Assembly (NCBI GenBank): GCA_001643675.2 | Contig: LSRY02000040.1 | Span: 400,001 to 464,000, forward strand | Direction: 5' to 3' | Origin: Monocercomonoides exilis | Taxonomy: Eukaryota; Preaxostyla; Oxymonadida; Polymastigidae | Length of the DNA stretch: 64,000 nt | In this document: positions 9,478 to 21,212 of the stretch, one piece after another | How the letters are laid out: every line of letters begins with the position of its first letter | How positions within the stretch are numbered: the first letter of the stretch is position 1 | Made by a program: the position numbers and the translations under genes | Notes under the pieces: generated by a model | The model's input: the letters and a program-made list of their open reading frames with translations, nothing else | Database searches by the model: none | What the model was told of the DNA's origin: nothing

Positions 9478-11327
9478 CTATTTTAAGAAGCATCCCACAT
9501 TCTCTGTAATTTTTTCCTCTTTTATTTTCTTGATGTCCGTTTTCCTTTCGCTCACACAGCAGCTGGAGAAGGTGGTGTTGCTCACTGAAAACGAATTGGC
9601 AGGGGCAGATGAGGCGAATGAGATGCACCCGCCATCTGTGGCAGTCTGTTGGTTTTGTGGAGCTGAGTTGATGTTGGTGATGGTGCAGTTGGAGAGGGAG
9701 AGGGAGAGAGCAGGGGAGGTGGCAGAAGAGAGGACACAGCTGGTGGGGGTGGCAGTGGAGGTGATGTGGGTGATGTTGGAGGAGTTGAGAGTGAGTGGAG
9801 CGGTGAGGGAGGTGAGGTGGAAGATGCTTTGGCTGTTGAGGGCGAGACTGGTGATTGCTGTGTGGTTGAGGGCGAGGGAGCCAGCAGTGAGGAAGAAGAG
9901 GGGGGTTGTGATTGTTATGGAGGTTGTTCCGGTGATGGTGGTTGTGTTGAGTTTGAGGGAAGGGGAGTTACCGGAGAGGTGGAAGAGGATGGGGGTGATT
10001 TGGTTTGTGGAGTTGTGGGTGATGGCGAGGGCAGAGACTGTGAGGGAGCCCTGAGTCTGTTGGAAGAGGGCAGACGAGGCAGATGGATCTGGTGAAGAAG
10101 ATGTTGATGAAGGAAATGAAGAAGAAGAAGAAGAAGCTGGTTGAGGAATTCCACTGGAGGCGATGATGGTGGCATCTGTGCCATTTCCTGCAATTTTAGT
10201 ATTTGTGAAACAGATCGTGAGTGTCTGAGCTGGAGTGAAAGTTGAGAGGAGGATAGAAAGGGAGGCGATTTGGAGGGGGATGAAGCCGTTGAGGGCATAC
10301 TCTATTATGGCGCATGGCATTTGCTGCGTTCTGCCACAGGCACTGACATCAGTTCCGTTGTTTCCAACGATTTTGCTGTTTGCAATGAGAGGAAGCCAGC
10401 TGTTGACAGTTTCATTGGATGCTGTGTTGTTGAGAAAGATTCTGTTTGCTTGGGTTGTTGAGCCACAATTATCAAATGGAGATTGTGTGATGGAATCACC
10501 ATTGAAAAAGACATCGTTTCCTCTTCCATCAGTTGCGAAATTGCCATCGAAAAAGCAGAACGTGATGAATTTTATTCCATTTATCCAGGAAAAAGTTGCT
10601 GTGCAGCACAGCGCAGCACCATCATTGGAAGTTGAAGTTGATGTCAATTTATTGTTTATGAACTGGCAATCATTAACCAAAAATTGATTTGGCTTATTAG
10701 TTGGAGGATAATTAAATGTGAGAGAACCAGCAGAATCGTTACCAGAATTTGAGATGCACTTGCATTTGGAAAACAAGAATTGACCGTTTGATGGCAAAGA
10801 ATATATATGGAAATACCAGCCAGTTCCGCACCAATTTGTTATTGAACAACTTTCCACTCTGTTTTCAGAGAATGTCCAAACAGAATTAGTTTGCGGATAC
10901 CTGATGCAATTTGCTCCTCCATGAGCAGCTGAACAATTTGTAATATTGGATTTTGTGATATTCTCATTTTGCAAACAGTAACTGTATAACGCTCCACCAT
11001 GATCACCAGTTGAACAATTGTTAATTGAGCAAGATGTGATTTCGAGATTTGCATTTGCACAATTAACATAAAGTGCGCCACCAGATGAACCATTTCCAGA
11101 ATTATTCCATATGCACCATTCAAAGCGATGACTGTTTTCATCAAATGAAGCCAATCTTCCTGGTGTTTCTCGTTGAGATTCTGTTCCAATATGAACAACA
11201 GGAGCATTTGGTGAAGAGCGTGTTTGGTGGAGAAAGAAGTGTTAAAGACAGGATAAAAGTGTCGGAACTGTTGACAGAAGAGACAATAGAACAGTTGATG
11301 GTGTTTTGAGTGGGTTGGAAGAGATAA
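9478..11327 (-). pseudogene. right-handed beta-helix repeat surface-type protein, frameshifted fragment
   Basis: A long minus-strand frame (about 11230 to 9478) contains short repeats of the kind ITSCSINNCSTGDHGGALYS, FKCKCISNSGN-like strands and many N-x-S/T sites. This is the pattern of parallel beta-helix proteins abundant in some anaerobic protists. The upstream part (about 11327-11230) reads TINCSIVSSVNSSDTFILSL in a different frame. The switch lies near 11190-11240, just before RETPGRLASFDEN, so there is a one-base lesion or unseen splice. An acceptor-like cttttcttcag precedes 11327. The 3' end (KTDIKKIKEEKITENVGCF) looks foreign to the fold. Neither a signal peptide nor a C-terminal membrane segment is present, so it is truncated at both ends. 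Confidence 0.6.
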
Positions 11328-13830
11328 CTGAAGAAAAGGACGAGAGAGAATAAATTGTGTGATCATAGAAATAAAATATCTGTTTGCAAGTAATTCTGAG
11401 GATAAAAATACTTCAAATTTTTGATCATCCACATATGAAAGGCTTTCTGTGCTTTAGGTACGAAAGAAAATTGTGAAATAGGATAAATAAGAAGAAAAAT
11501 ATCGAAAAAGAAATTTTTGTAAAAAATATTAAAAGATCTATATTTAAAACGAAATCTTGAAAAAGAAACGTATATACCTTTTAACATTCATCGTTATATC
11601 TATTTCATGCAAATGATTAAAGGTATTGTTCATCAACAAGGCGAAAAATGAAAAACAATTTTGTTTGAAAATTGCTGTTGCTAAAAACGAAAAAAGCAGT
11701 AATTACCAATGAGGACTGAGCATAATGGCACAGAAGTTATCGTTGGTGCTAAAGTATTAAAGAAACAGCTTGCAATTGCGAAGAAATAAACAAAAAATTT
11801 GATGAAGCTTTTATGATTTGTACATTGGGAAAAATGAATTTTTAATTGTTAAAACCATGCATACTTATGTTATAAAGCTCACGTTTTCGATCACATAAGT
11901 TAAAATAGCATTTTAAACGAATTATCGAATTATTATATTTTTTCGAAGTTGATTATTGAAAGATCAAATTTTTTTCTAAAAGAAAACCAAAATTAACTTC
12001 AGTATTTTTTATAAATCTTTTCTGTTTATTATTTAATATTATTCTTTTTCAAGTTTAAAACATTCAATTCAAAATCGCATGTGTATTTTAAAAATAAGCC
12101 AGTCAATTTAAATAAACAGGGGTTTTTTTAAATAACCCCCACAATTTTGAATTTTTTTTTCAGTTTGAATTATGTGATCCAATCTGCATTGTATCTATTA
12201 AAGTCTTGTTATAAGTTTAATTATCAATCAACATAATCAATCTCTCTGAGATAAAAATCTTTGATCAAACCTATCATTATCTTTTATCATGTTTTCCGAT
12301 AGGTATTTTTTTTCCTTATGTGTCATTCTTTTTGAAAAGTCGCAGAAGATCAAAAAATCGTCCCATCGCAGTTTATTTAATAACACTCCGTTTCCATTTT
12401 TTTATTATTCAACGTATTTATCTTATAACGTTTGTTGGATAATAAATAATCAATTCATAGAAAAAGATTTATCCTTCAAAAAAAATATTTAATATTTTTT
12501 TGATCAAATTGAAATTTAATTTTCCAGAGAAATTGAATTCGTTGTTTGAGGAACGTTTTCTCGATGCAGATTAGTTTGAAAGACAAGATGTTCCTGAAAC
12601 TACCACATTAGAAGACAATTGAGTTCATTCAAATTGTTGAAAAACTATTAATAGCATTTATTTTGCTTAAGAAAACACAAATGTTGCACAATTTCCATCA
12701 GAGACTGTTTTTTATTATAACTGAATACTTCATTCATTGTCAGAGGTTAAAGGATGGAAGTCAGGAGTATCTGCCAAAAATTTTTTTTCATTTTCATTTA
12801 ATTTTTATTCAACAATTGAAGTGCACAATTTGGTGATTGTTCATTCTTCTTCATCATTCATGAATATAACATCCAAATCAACTATTATGAAAGGTTACTG
12901 AATTCCCAGTCACAAATCAGCATCACAGTTTTATTTGCAAAGTTGGTCAAAATTCCCAATAAACACGTCTTAAATCCACCAATAGTATGTGCATTCTCAC
13001 ATCTTTGTTTTTTCATTTGATAAGAAGTCTTCCAAAGTTTTGAGAAATTCTATCATGGTAGATCTGACTGTCCTCTTCAAACTATTTCCAATTGTACGGA
13101 AAGAGAAAAAGCGAATAGATCAATAACAATTTCATTTGTAACTTGTCTGTGAAGCTAACCAGGAACAGTGAATTTCAAACGGAGCATTCATGCTATTTGA
13201 GATTTCTAGAACAGTGGAGCCAAGTGTAGGCAGGTTGTACAAATCTGTTGGAAATATAAATATAAAGAAGCTTCATTTTCAAAAGAGTTGATCAATGTTC
13301 ATGATGGAATGATGATGAAGGACAATTTGAAATGAGCAGTTTCTTCTTTGCAGTTTGTTGATTTTTGTCACATTCATTGAATTCATAGTAAAAAAGTTTT
13401 CTGATTTCGGATTCGAAGGGATTTATTGAACAATCACATTGCATTCGATTGCAGGGAGAAAATGTTTCTAACTCAAGAAAAGAAGCTCCAGATTAATTTG
13501 ATGGTAGATAAGAAGGTATTCTCTGCACAACTTCCGACTAGCTCAGAAAGGCAAAACTGCATGAATCCCCAAAAGAAACATTATATCTTTCATATTCAAC
13601 ATACGAAGAATCATAATGTGAATGCTTGCGCGCAAAAAGCTCGTTCTGACCGGAGTTGAAGAAAGAAGTTATTTAATGCAATTTCAAAGCCTCTTTAAAG
13701 AAGGAACGTTTTTCAACAGAACAATAACTACAACGAAGACAAATTCTCATAAAATCCAATTTCTTGTTTGAAGTGATTCTTTCCCTCAGCAAATATTTAC
13801 AACATTGATTGGCCATTTCAAAAATCATAT
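11328..13830. other. A/T-rich region without a convincing gene
   Basis: Contains the right arm of segment 1 (12070-12197). A 77-codon open frame at 13426-13659 (plus, FDCREKMFLTQEKKLQINL) is protein-like but isolated and has no supporting splice sites. Nothing else seen. Confidence 0.4.
12070..12197 (-). repeat. right inverted arm of beta-helix segment 1
   Basis: Ends with aatctgcattgtatcta (12181-12197), the exact inverse of 8680-8696. The interior has ggggttttttaaataacccc-type palindromes and aattgaat blocks mirroring the left arm. The outward motif cattgtatctatt is shared with 21061-21073. Confidence 0.55.
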
Positions 13831-13908
13831 CTATTCAACGAAATTTCTCCAGTAATTATATTTAAAGCTCATAATTTCAATAACATTATTTTCATAAAAT
13901 TTACTTAC

Positions 13909-14043
13909 AGATAGTCTTGCCACCATAAACCTACTCCCATATCGATTTCCACAAAGCTTATAGAATGCAACAAAATTGTAAGTGATATATCCACATTCAG
14001 GATTTGCTCTTCTTCTTCTTTCACGCATCTTCTCCTTATCCAT
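13909..14043 (-). CDS. first exon of an unidentified minus-strand gene
   Basis: ATG at 14043, 45 codons (MDKEKMRERRRRANPECG, then VAFYKLCGNRYGSRFMVARL), ending exactly at a consensus donor GTAAGT (13908 downward). The downstream exon was not located in the A/T-rich DNA below 13.9 kb. No family recognised. The gene may be partial. Confidence 0.35.
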
Positions 14044-14230
14044 TTCACCAAAACCGAACCAAAATCCATTCGAAACATCACATTCTCGTTACATTCTCAC
14101 CCCAAATGAAGTTTCAACAATTTTATAAAAGACTCAAAAAACATAAAGTTCTTGTGCCAGTGTCATTTCCTCTGCCAGATGCTCTTTTTTCCCCATTTCT
14201 AGTATCATTTGCACACTTTATTCTTCGTCT

Positions 14231-14890
14231 ATGCCTTCAAACTTGTCATCTACCGCAATTATGCTTCCATCTGGCATCTCATTGAATCCTTCTTCTTCTG
14301 AATTCCACTTAAACAAATCCCTTGATTTCTTATCTGCCTTCGTGAGCACAGTCTGCAAGGAAGGCGCGCTTTATGTGAAGCTGATGATCGAGAATTCGAC
14401 AAAGAATCTCAGTTCTATCAAACGGCCGTTCTATTCACACGTAGAGCAACAAATGAAAAAAGAGGAGCAGATTTCACACAACTCAATCAAATAGCTTAAC
14501 TTCTTCTCTTGGGAGGCAAACCATGTGCGCTACTCATGGGACCAGCTTGCGATGATAAGCCAAGCGTGGCCGAGAGCGATGAAGAGTGCGTTTGGTGTGA
14601 AAGGATCCGAAGTTGTGAACTCACCTAAGATCCAGGATGTTGTGGAAGAGGTTGTGACACTGGTGAAGAGCATAATGGAGACTGAGAACAGGAAGTCAAC
14701 GATCGCGACAAACGAGCACGGACAGCCATTTGAAGAAGGAAAGATATTGGAGAACACTGCATCACGAACTTCACTTCTTTCTTCGTCTGTTTTAGCTTCT
14801 TCTTCTACATTTCAGATACTCTTTTTCTATCCAGCGAATAATAAACTTCATTCCATTGAATTATCATTCTTTTTGAGCACAACCATTTGA
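14231..14890 (+). pseudogene. plus-strand coding fragment, unrecognised
   Basis: Two protein-like frames in tandem. The first (14231-14494) contains SLDFLSAFVSTVCKEGALYV and ends at a TAG. The second (14525-14890) contains WDQLAMISQAWPRAMKSAFG and KIQDVVEEVVTLVKSIMETE, then a Ser-rich stretch. Both may be exons of one helical protein, but no clean donor/acceptor pair joins them. No family recognised. Confidence 0.3.
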
Positions 14891-15186
14891 CTTCGCCTTT
14901 TTCTCTTACGTCCTCCTTTTTCTCCTCCTCTTATACCAATACTCACTTCACCCTTAAATCCGAAGAGACACTCGCCTGCTTCATACTCTTTGTTGACGCA
15001 CTCATTTCCTTCCGCCACAACTTTGCACAGCTTTTCTTTCCACACACTCCTTCAATAAATACCTTGCCTTGCGCTCTTGCGCTTTGAGATCTTCCGACAA
15101 AAAAAGTTTATTTCTCTAACTTTCACCATCCTCGTTCCAAACAACCAAAATACAACTTTTTCTTATTTCATGAGAATGTCTCTCTT

Positions 15187-15420
15187 GTTTTTAAGTACCA
15201 GGCGGCTGAGTTGTTCATCACACATGTCTCTCGACATGCCTTGGCCGACACCAAAGCCATGAACTCTTTTCTCGAACACCGCCATAAATTGGACTTTATC
15301 CTTTCGCTTTATCGGAAATTACATTTGATTGGAAACCGCTTATCCAGTGCTCCTCGGAGACAAAGTGGAGGCAGTGCAGATCTGTATTGGCAAAAGCTGG
15401 CCCTTCATTGTATGGTGTGA
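15187..15420 (+). pseudogene. plus-strand helical coding fragment
   Basis: Open frame reading AELFITHVSRHALADTKAMN, then FLEHRHKLDFILSLYRKL and ending in a TGA at 15418-15420. It has strongly protein-like composition and probable helices, but no start codon or splice site that fixes the 5' end. It overlaps unrelated frames from 14.9 kb. Interpreted as an isolated fragment within a mosaic region. Confidence 0.3.
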
Positions 15421-15540
15421 TGCATCCATTAACTCATTTTTCAACTTTTATCAGGAGACGTTAGGAGCGCCAGCGTAGAAGCTGAATTTGTCGAAGGGCA
15501 GTGAAACATCATTCAGGGTGTGCTAATAGGGATGAAAGGA

Positions 15541-16876
15541 GCGCTTTCACTACAGCTTCTCTCAAGATGCAAACGGAAGATGCGCTCCAGGTGTATCGAA
15601 AGGCTACGATGGCTAAGATAATTAAAGAAACAAAGCCTTTTGTGCAGCGGATGGAACATATCTAACAGAATATGCAGAAGATACAGGACAGGAAAGAGAA
15701 AGATGAAAAGGAGGTTTCTGCATTTGTTGCAAAGTTGAATGTGAAATGGAAATGCACAGAGGGAGATAGCGAATACCACATTGGCCAACTTTATCCCGAG
15801 AATTTGGTAACTTCAACCTCAGACTCAGATTTCCCTCCTAATTGCAAAGAAAAGGCAATGTTTGGGATTGTTTACAGACTGCAATGGAATCCTTCGTCTG
15901 TTCATGGCTCAAAGATAGCAACAAATTCACCATCAACTTTTTCTTGTACTAAACTTTCGATGTCTTTGGCTTTTTCATCCAAAGCGTTAGAAAAAGCGGT
16001 TATGTTTGTATCAGCAGGAAAAGAGCGATTGCTTTCAATTTCTTTTGTTTCATCTCCTTTCAGCCATCGCATTCTTCTTCCTCCTCTTCTTCTTCCTCTT
16101 CTTCTTCTTCTTCTTCTCTTTCTTCTTCCTCCTCTTCCCCTTCCTCTTCCTCCTCTTCCTCCGTCCCCTTCTCCACCGCTGTCTCTGCTCTTTCCCAGCA
16201 GATCAACATTCTTCTTGGCTGTTCTTCACAGGGAATGAAGCAGAGGGAGAAATCGCAGCAGACAATTCTCAACAATTCGATTGAAGAAGCAATGAAATTC
16301 CAGCAGAAAGAAGCGACTTTGAGGGGAATACAAAGGAGAAGAGGGGAGAAGGGGGAGAAGATGGAGAAGAAGAAGAATGTGTGTGTTTCATCATCATTAT
16401 CTTCTTCTTCTTCTTATTCTTCTTCTTCTTCTTCTTTGTCATCTGTATCTTCTCCTCCTTTCTCTTCTTTCTCTTCTTTTTCTTCCTCTTCCTCTTATTC
16501 ATTCTCTTCATCTTCATTTTCTTCATCTTCATCTTCTTCATTTTCTAATTCTTCTTCAATTTCCTCGTCAGATTGGACAATTTGTGGTGTCAAGAAAAGA
16601 AAAATGGATCCTAAAGCTTATCTTCGTTTTTTATCAGAAATTGATAGAATGGATGATATGACATATCTGTTTGATCTTTTGAATGGAAGAGGAGGAAGAG
16701 GAAGAGGAAGAGGAAGAGGAAGAGGAAGAAACCGAAGAAGAAAAAGGAGAAATCAAATGGTTGTGCTCAGAAAGGATATTTTTATACGACGTATGATCGA
16801 TCAAGTTACAGGCCAGTGGAAGAGGAATAAGCGATGCAGAAGAACAAGAACAACAACAACAAGAAGAAGAAAGTGA
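15541..16876 (+). CDS. Ser-rich, coiled-coil protein, probably two or more exons
   Basis: A coiled-coil start (DERSAFTTASLKMQTEDALQ, KATMAKIIKETKPFVQRMEH) runs into a TAA near 15663. It resumes as MQKIQDRKEKDEKEVSAFVA through HIGQLYPENLV and MFGIVYRLQWNPSSVHGSK. A plausible 56-bp intron (16008-16063, gtatca...cctttcag) keeps the frame into a poly-Ser run, then SALSQQINILLGCSSQGMKQ and KFQQKEATLRGIQ. A second poly-Ser run is followed by WTICGVKKRKMDPKAYLRFL and an Arg/Gly-rich tail ending at 16876. Function unknown. The internal TAA suggests either decay or a missed intron. Confidence 0.35.
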
Positions 16877-17075
16877 AAGATTCCTCCTCGTAATCTATCA
16901 GGACCTGCAACTGTTCCACCAACGATCCTTAGATGGCGGACACTACCAGATGCCACGCTCACTCAATCGCCCACTATTCACCCACCAATCACACATTACA
17001 CACGCCATTCCCATCTCACATCACTCGTATCACTCGTTCTACCACTCACACAGCGATAACCACACATCCCTTTAA

Positions 17076-17363
17076 AGCCTCTCAAGAAGCAGACGAGCCG
17101 CTGAAGGATCAGCTGGAGTATCCTCTTTCTCTACCAAACGCGCATGGAAAAAAGCTGTTTGTGATGACCTTTTTGCTCTCGGCAGAGTAAATGCAGGAAT
17201 AGCTGGAGGAGCTGCTTGGAATCTTCGATCAGCGAATGAAAGGAAGCTGAGATATCTTTCTGAACATTGTGAGCAACAAGTTTGGTTCCCAGGGGCTGGA
17301 GAAGACTTCTCGATATCGGCAGCTGCAGATGGACTTCTCCTTCTTATCTACTTAGAAGCATGA
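17076..17363 (+). pseudogene. C-terminal coding fragment, unknown family
   Basis: Open frame of 95 codons ending at the TGA 17361-17363. It includes KKAVCDDLFALGRVNAGIAG, WNLRSANERKLRYLSEHCE and FPGAGEDFSISAAADGLLLL. Composition and hydrophobic periodicity are convincing, but no ATG lies in frame, so it must be a last exon or a fragment. A preceding frame (16933-17190) overlaps it and is probably a shadow. No domain recognised. Confidence 0.35.
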
Positions 17364-17589
17364 ACAGCACACACCAATTATACCAAATAATCCTCCTTAA
17401 ATGTGATATGCTTTCTATTGTCTTTAATTGTTAATATAAATGAAATAAAATATATTAAATTTTTATATATATTCTTTCAGATAATATAATTATTTAAAAA
17501 AACCACAAAAAGAAATAAGACATGGGACAATTTCTGCATTTCTGAAAAATTCAATTATTTGTTCAAAACATTTACTCCAATCTTATCAT

Positions 17590-17735
17590 TAGATGGTATT
17601 GGAATAAGAAAATTTTATTGAAATAAAAATAATAATTCGAATAACCAAAGTTTATTCCAGATAACACCAGTTTATTCGAATTAAAAAAATTTATTCCAGA
17701 AAGACCAAGTTTATTCCAATTAATCCCTCAACAAA
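17590..17735 (+). repeat. left arm of beta-helix segment 2
   Basis: A/T-rich arm starting tagatggtattggaataag and carrying repeated gtttattccaattaa-type units about 23-40 bp apart. It aligns imperfectly, inverted, with 20930-21071. The end motif is more diverged than the other three ends. Confidence 0.4.
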
Positions 17736-18167
17736 AATTTTAATGATCCTTTTTATCAATACGAATGTGCTGAAAAATGAGAATACTTAAAGAAAAAATA
17801 AACAATATTTATTCATGGAAATTCAATTCTGAAAATAATGTCTGACAGTTATGGTACAAAATTAAAAAATGACTATCTGAAAATTTGTTCCAAAGGATTG
17901 GAGATCGAATGAAATTACATGAAATACTTCAAATCGAAAAGGCTGTATTTTCGAAATTATGAATACGGTACGTTAACATGCAAAATTGGCTGAATATTAC
18001 TCAATGAAGGAAAAAGAGGTAATTAAAGAGGAAATGAAAAGAAATCAGTTAATTATTTGAAGAACATATTTACAGATTTGAGAAAAAATCAAACATTCAA
18101 AGCAGATTATGAAAAAGCTTTTCCTCTAGAGAGATTTCAGATTTTTGAATTTGAATAGGAACGGAAA

Positions 18168-18932
18168 ATGGCAAAGGGGAGAACACACGTATATGAGTGC
18201 TCATTCATTTCGTGTTCTCTTACAAATACTGTTGGCGGAGGGATGTATTGTGCTAATGTTCCGGCTGCATTCAAGATGAGGAGCCTCCAGTTTATTTCGT
18301 GCACAGCAGTGTCGAATGGCGGAGGAATGAGATTTGATCCAAACCAACAAATAGCTCCAAGCAACAACATTTATTGCTATTTCTTCTTCTTCCACGATTG
18401 CAGTTGCAACGCTTCCACTCCGTATGGCCACGATGTGTATTTTGAAGATCGATACAATTTCTTCTCATCGAACAACCCATTCTACGAATCTTATACAACG
18501 AATAGCAATGATACGAGAGTGTGCCTCCAATATTATAACGGAAGCAGTTGGAAATATCAGCATACAGAAAAGAAGTTTTGGTTAAAGGACTGGATGAAGG
18601 ATCGGTATGTTGGGGTGGGTGGAAGTGACGCAAACAATCTGTGTGGGATGAGTGAGTCAGCACCTTGCAAGACCGTGGGACATGCAGTGGTGACAAGTTT
18701 GGTGGAACTGAGCTCGACAATCACAGTGTTTGGTAGGAGGCATGTGAGCGAAGTGACAACAATCAGCGCTGGGGAAAAGAAGATTTCTGTTGTTGGGAGA
18801 GGGAAAACGGTGAGTGTGATTGGGACAAGTGCGCTTTCTTCGTCTGCAACTACTCTGTTTAGCGTATCTTCTGGTAAACTTGAGGCGGGGCATGCCTGGA
18901 TCGATCACAACTCTATCAGAAGTCCATCGCAA
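18168..18932 (+). pseudogene. right-handed beta-helix repeat protein fragment
   Basis: Plus-strand frame with YECSFISCSLTNTVGGGMYC, LQFISCTAVSNGGGMRF, then DANNLCGMSESAPCKTVGHA and LSSTITVFGRRHVSEVTTIS. This is the same protein class as the gene at 9.5-11.3 kb: beta-strand repeats with an S-x-S-A-P-C-K-T-V module that recurs in these families. It begins mid-repeat at about 18168 without a signal peptide. After LEAGHAWIDHNSIRSPSQ (about 18932) the frame stops looking like a beta helix. It is truncated at both ends. Confidence 0.55.
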
Positions 18933-19490
18933 AAAATGTTTGCGGAATCACTCTGGAAACAGCAGGAAACATGCAGCAATCGAGCTCAGCTTTTATGTTC
19001 ATCTCCAATCTACCATTTTCCTCATTTGTGCAGCATTCTCTCATCCTCTGCCATCTGCTCAGCCTCGCTCAGATTTCGTGAACAGGACAAGACAGACACT
19101 GCTTTCAGCGGCTAAAGATGGAGAATCTGGTTTTACTCAGTCCCAGCAGATTTCTATGTTGTCGTCGAAATCGCACTGCTCCTCCCCCGCCTCCTCGCCT
19201 TATTCTTCTCCTTCTCCTTCTCCTTCTTCTCCTTCTCCTTCTTCTCCTTCTCCTTCTTCTCCTTCTCCTTCTTCTCCTTCTTCAACATCTTCCTCTTTTT
19301 CTCCTTCTTCTTTTTCTTCTGCTGCTTCTTCATCTTCGTATTTTACTTCTTCTGCGATTTGCCCTTTTCCACCAACTGCCCCATCTTCAACTTCGTCATT
19401 GTCTTCTTCATCAATTCCTTCTCCAACTTTTTCGATGCCATTATCACTTTCTTTGCATTGGATCGGTATATCAACCTTCTGATTCATAAA
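18933..19490 (+). other. CT-rich low-complexity junction region
   Basis: After the beta-helix frame ends, another frame (ITLETAGNMQQSSSAFMFIS, FSSFVQHSLILCHLLSLAQ) is briefly protein-like. It is followed by a tandem ccttctccttcttct array (19204-19290) and poly-Ser/Pro coding potential up to 19482. It looks like the join between unrelated fragments. Confidence 0.35.
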
Positions 19491-19739
19491 AGCTGTTCAA
19501 TTGGAAGCACTGACAAATTGAACAAAATATTAATTCATTCACTTTTTATTCTCTCAACATCGTCATAATCATTATCAATGCCTTTAATTTGTTTTGTAAA
19601 AAATGCTTTAGAACTGCTTTCCTCTTCTGCAGTGGCGCATTTCGCTCTGTTTCAGATCTTCGAACAACTTCAGCGCTCTGGCTGTGCTGAAAGGAGTGAA
19701 TGAGGTGAATGGGGGTATCACAAGAAATGGCAATGGAAG

Positions 19740-20549
19740 ATGGAAGGAGCTGTTAGGCTCATTACGTTCATCCACAAGCTTTGTTTCACTCCGAGAAGTG
19801 AAGAGAGAGGAGCGCGTGTTCAGGAAGATGAGGCAAAGAAAGCAGAGTACAATTGCAAGATGAATGCTGTGCAGAGGAAAGGGAAGCAGTATGAAGAGCC
19901 AAAGGTTAAGACGAAGAAGAAGGAGAAAGACGAGTTTTGCACATCTCAAATTGACGCTTTTGACACAAGGCTTGCACAGGCAGCAACAGAAAGGAGGAGG
20001 AGGGACAGGGGAAGAGAAGAACGAGGTAATGATAAAGATGAACAGCAGCAGATATCCTGCTCATTCGACAGCTCACTCTCATCTGCCCAGCTGCACACTC
20101 AAAACATCACAGCCTCCTCAACATTTGCTTCTCCTCCTTTTTCTCCCTTGCCACACGTCGAATTTTCTGTCACTTCTGTTCTTGTTGGAACCCCGCCGAA
20201 GCCTCTCACTCAGTCATCTCCTGCCACAGACTCTTCTTCAGTCTCACAGGAGTTCAACTGCACATCTCTCCCAAGCTCTGCCTCTTCGTCGAACATGCCT
20301 CCTTCCTCCTCTCCTACATTTTCCTCCTCTAACAATTCATTCATTGGGCTCTATGATTCTCGAAATGCAACAGCCAATAGAAGTTCTAAGAATCTGCAAA
20401 AATTTTGGAAACTGCAGATAACAGATGATCAGGAGAATTTATTCCCTTTGTGCAAATGTAATAACTCAAAAACAACAAAAACATCATTATCTGAAACTGA
20501 TAGAGTTTTTAGTGGAGGGGTGAACAACAAACATAATCAAGTATCTTGA
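19740..20549 (+). CDS. Lys/Arg-rich then Ser-rich hypothetical protein
   Basis: Open frame of 270 codons from ATG 19740. The N-terminal third (LITFIHKLCFTPRSEER, EDEAKKAEYNCKMNAVQRKG) is charged. The middle is Ser/Pro-rich (SSLSSAQLHTQNITASSTFA). The C-terminus reads FIGLYDSRNATANRSSKNLQ and FWKLQITDDQENLFPLCKC. A competing frame over 19640-19860 (LLGSLRSSTSFVSLREVKRE) is at least as protein-like, so the first third may be a shadow and the true gene may splice in. No family recognised. Confidence 0.35.
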   Translation: MEGAVRLITFIHKLCFTPRSEERGARVQEDEAKKAEYNCKMNAVQRKGKQYEEPKVKTKKKEKDEFCTSQIDAFDTRLAQAATERRRRDRGREERGNDKDEQQQISCSFDSSLSSAQLHTQNITASSTFASPPFSPLPHVEFSVTSVLVGTPPKPLTQSSPATDSSSVSQEFNCTSLPSSASSSNMPPSSSPTFSSSNNSFIGLYDSRNATANRSSKNLQKFWKLQITDDQENLFPLCKCNNSKTTKTSLSETDRVFSGGVNNKHNQVS

Positions 20550-20929
20550 ATGATTTCATCGAAATATTTAACCTTTTGCGATTAGATATTGTTTTTGGTC
20601 TTTTTTCCTGATTGATCATAAATGTGAAGAGAAGATAGAAAAAAGAAACAAAAAAGAATTAACAAACATTGCGAAATGATAAATTATAATTTATTGCTTA
20701 CTGTAAGTCTATTTTTGATTGCTTTTATTAGTTGCAAATTGAAGAATATTTTATTTCATCATTCATTTTTAATAACATTTCAAAAATTTCTAATCGTAAT
20801 GCATTTAAACAAAATCTTGCTAATTAAATAGTTTTTTCCAAAATATAAGTGGAATTAATTAACATGTAAATGCTTTTTAAGAATGTGATTTTAGTGAATT
20901 ATTTTTGAAAACCACAATAAATTTTCGAT

Positions 20930-21071
20930 GAAAAAAGTTATTCCGAAAAGCCAGAGTTTATTCCAATTAATTTTTTTTATTCCAATAAAAATAATTAATT
21001 CCGAATAAATTTTGCTTATTTGAATAAGTTATTATTAATCGAATAAAACCTTTCTATTCTCATTGTATCTA
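20930..21071 (-). repeat. right arm of beta-helix segment 2
   Basis: A/T-rich arm with repeated tttattccaattaat units, ending in cattgtatcta (21061-21071). That is followed by ttataagtctt, nearly identical to the end of segment 1 (12187-12208). Confidence 0.5.
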
Positions 21072-21212
21072 TTATAAGTCTTCTATTTTAATGCAAAAAA
21101 ATACGGAAAATTCTATATTTGAGAAAAATATTTGTTAAAGAAAAATGGAACATAATTCAGAAAGCAATAAGTTTCGTCCCAATTTATTCCTTTATCAAAA
21201 TTTTTTGTTGGT

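Noticed and set aside
9428-10095. Val/Glu/Arg-rich plus-strand ORFs opposite the beta-helix gene
   Set aside because: Shadows: the minus strand carries the recognisable beta-helix repeats over the same DNA.
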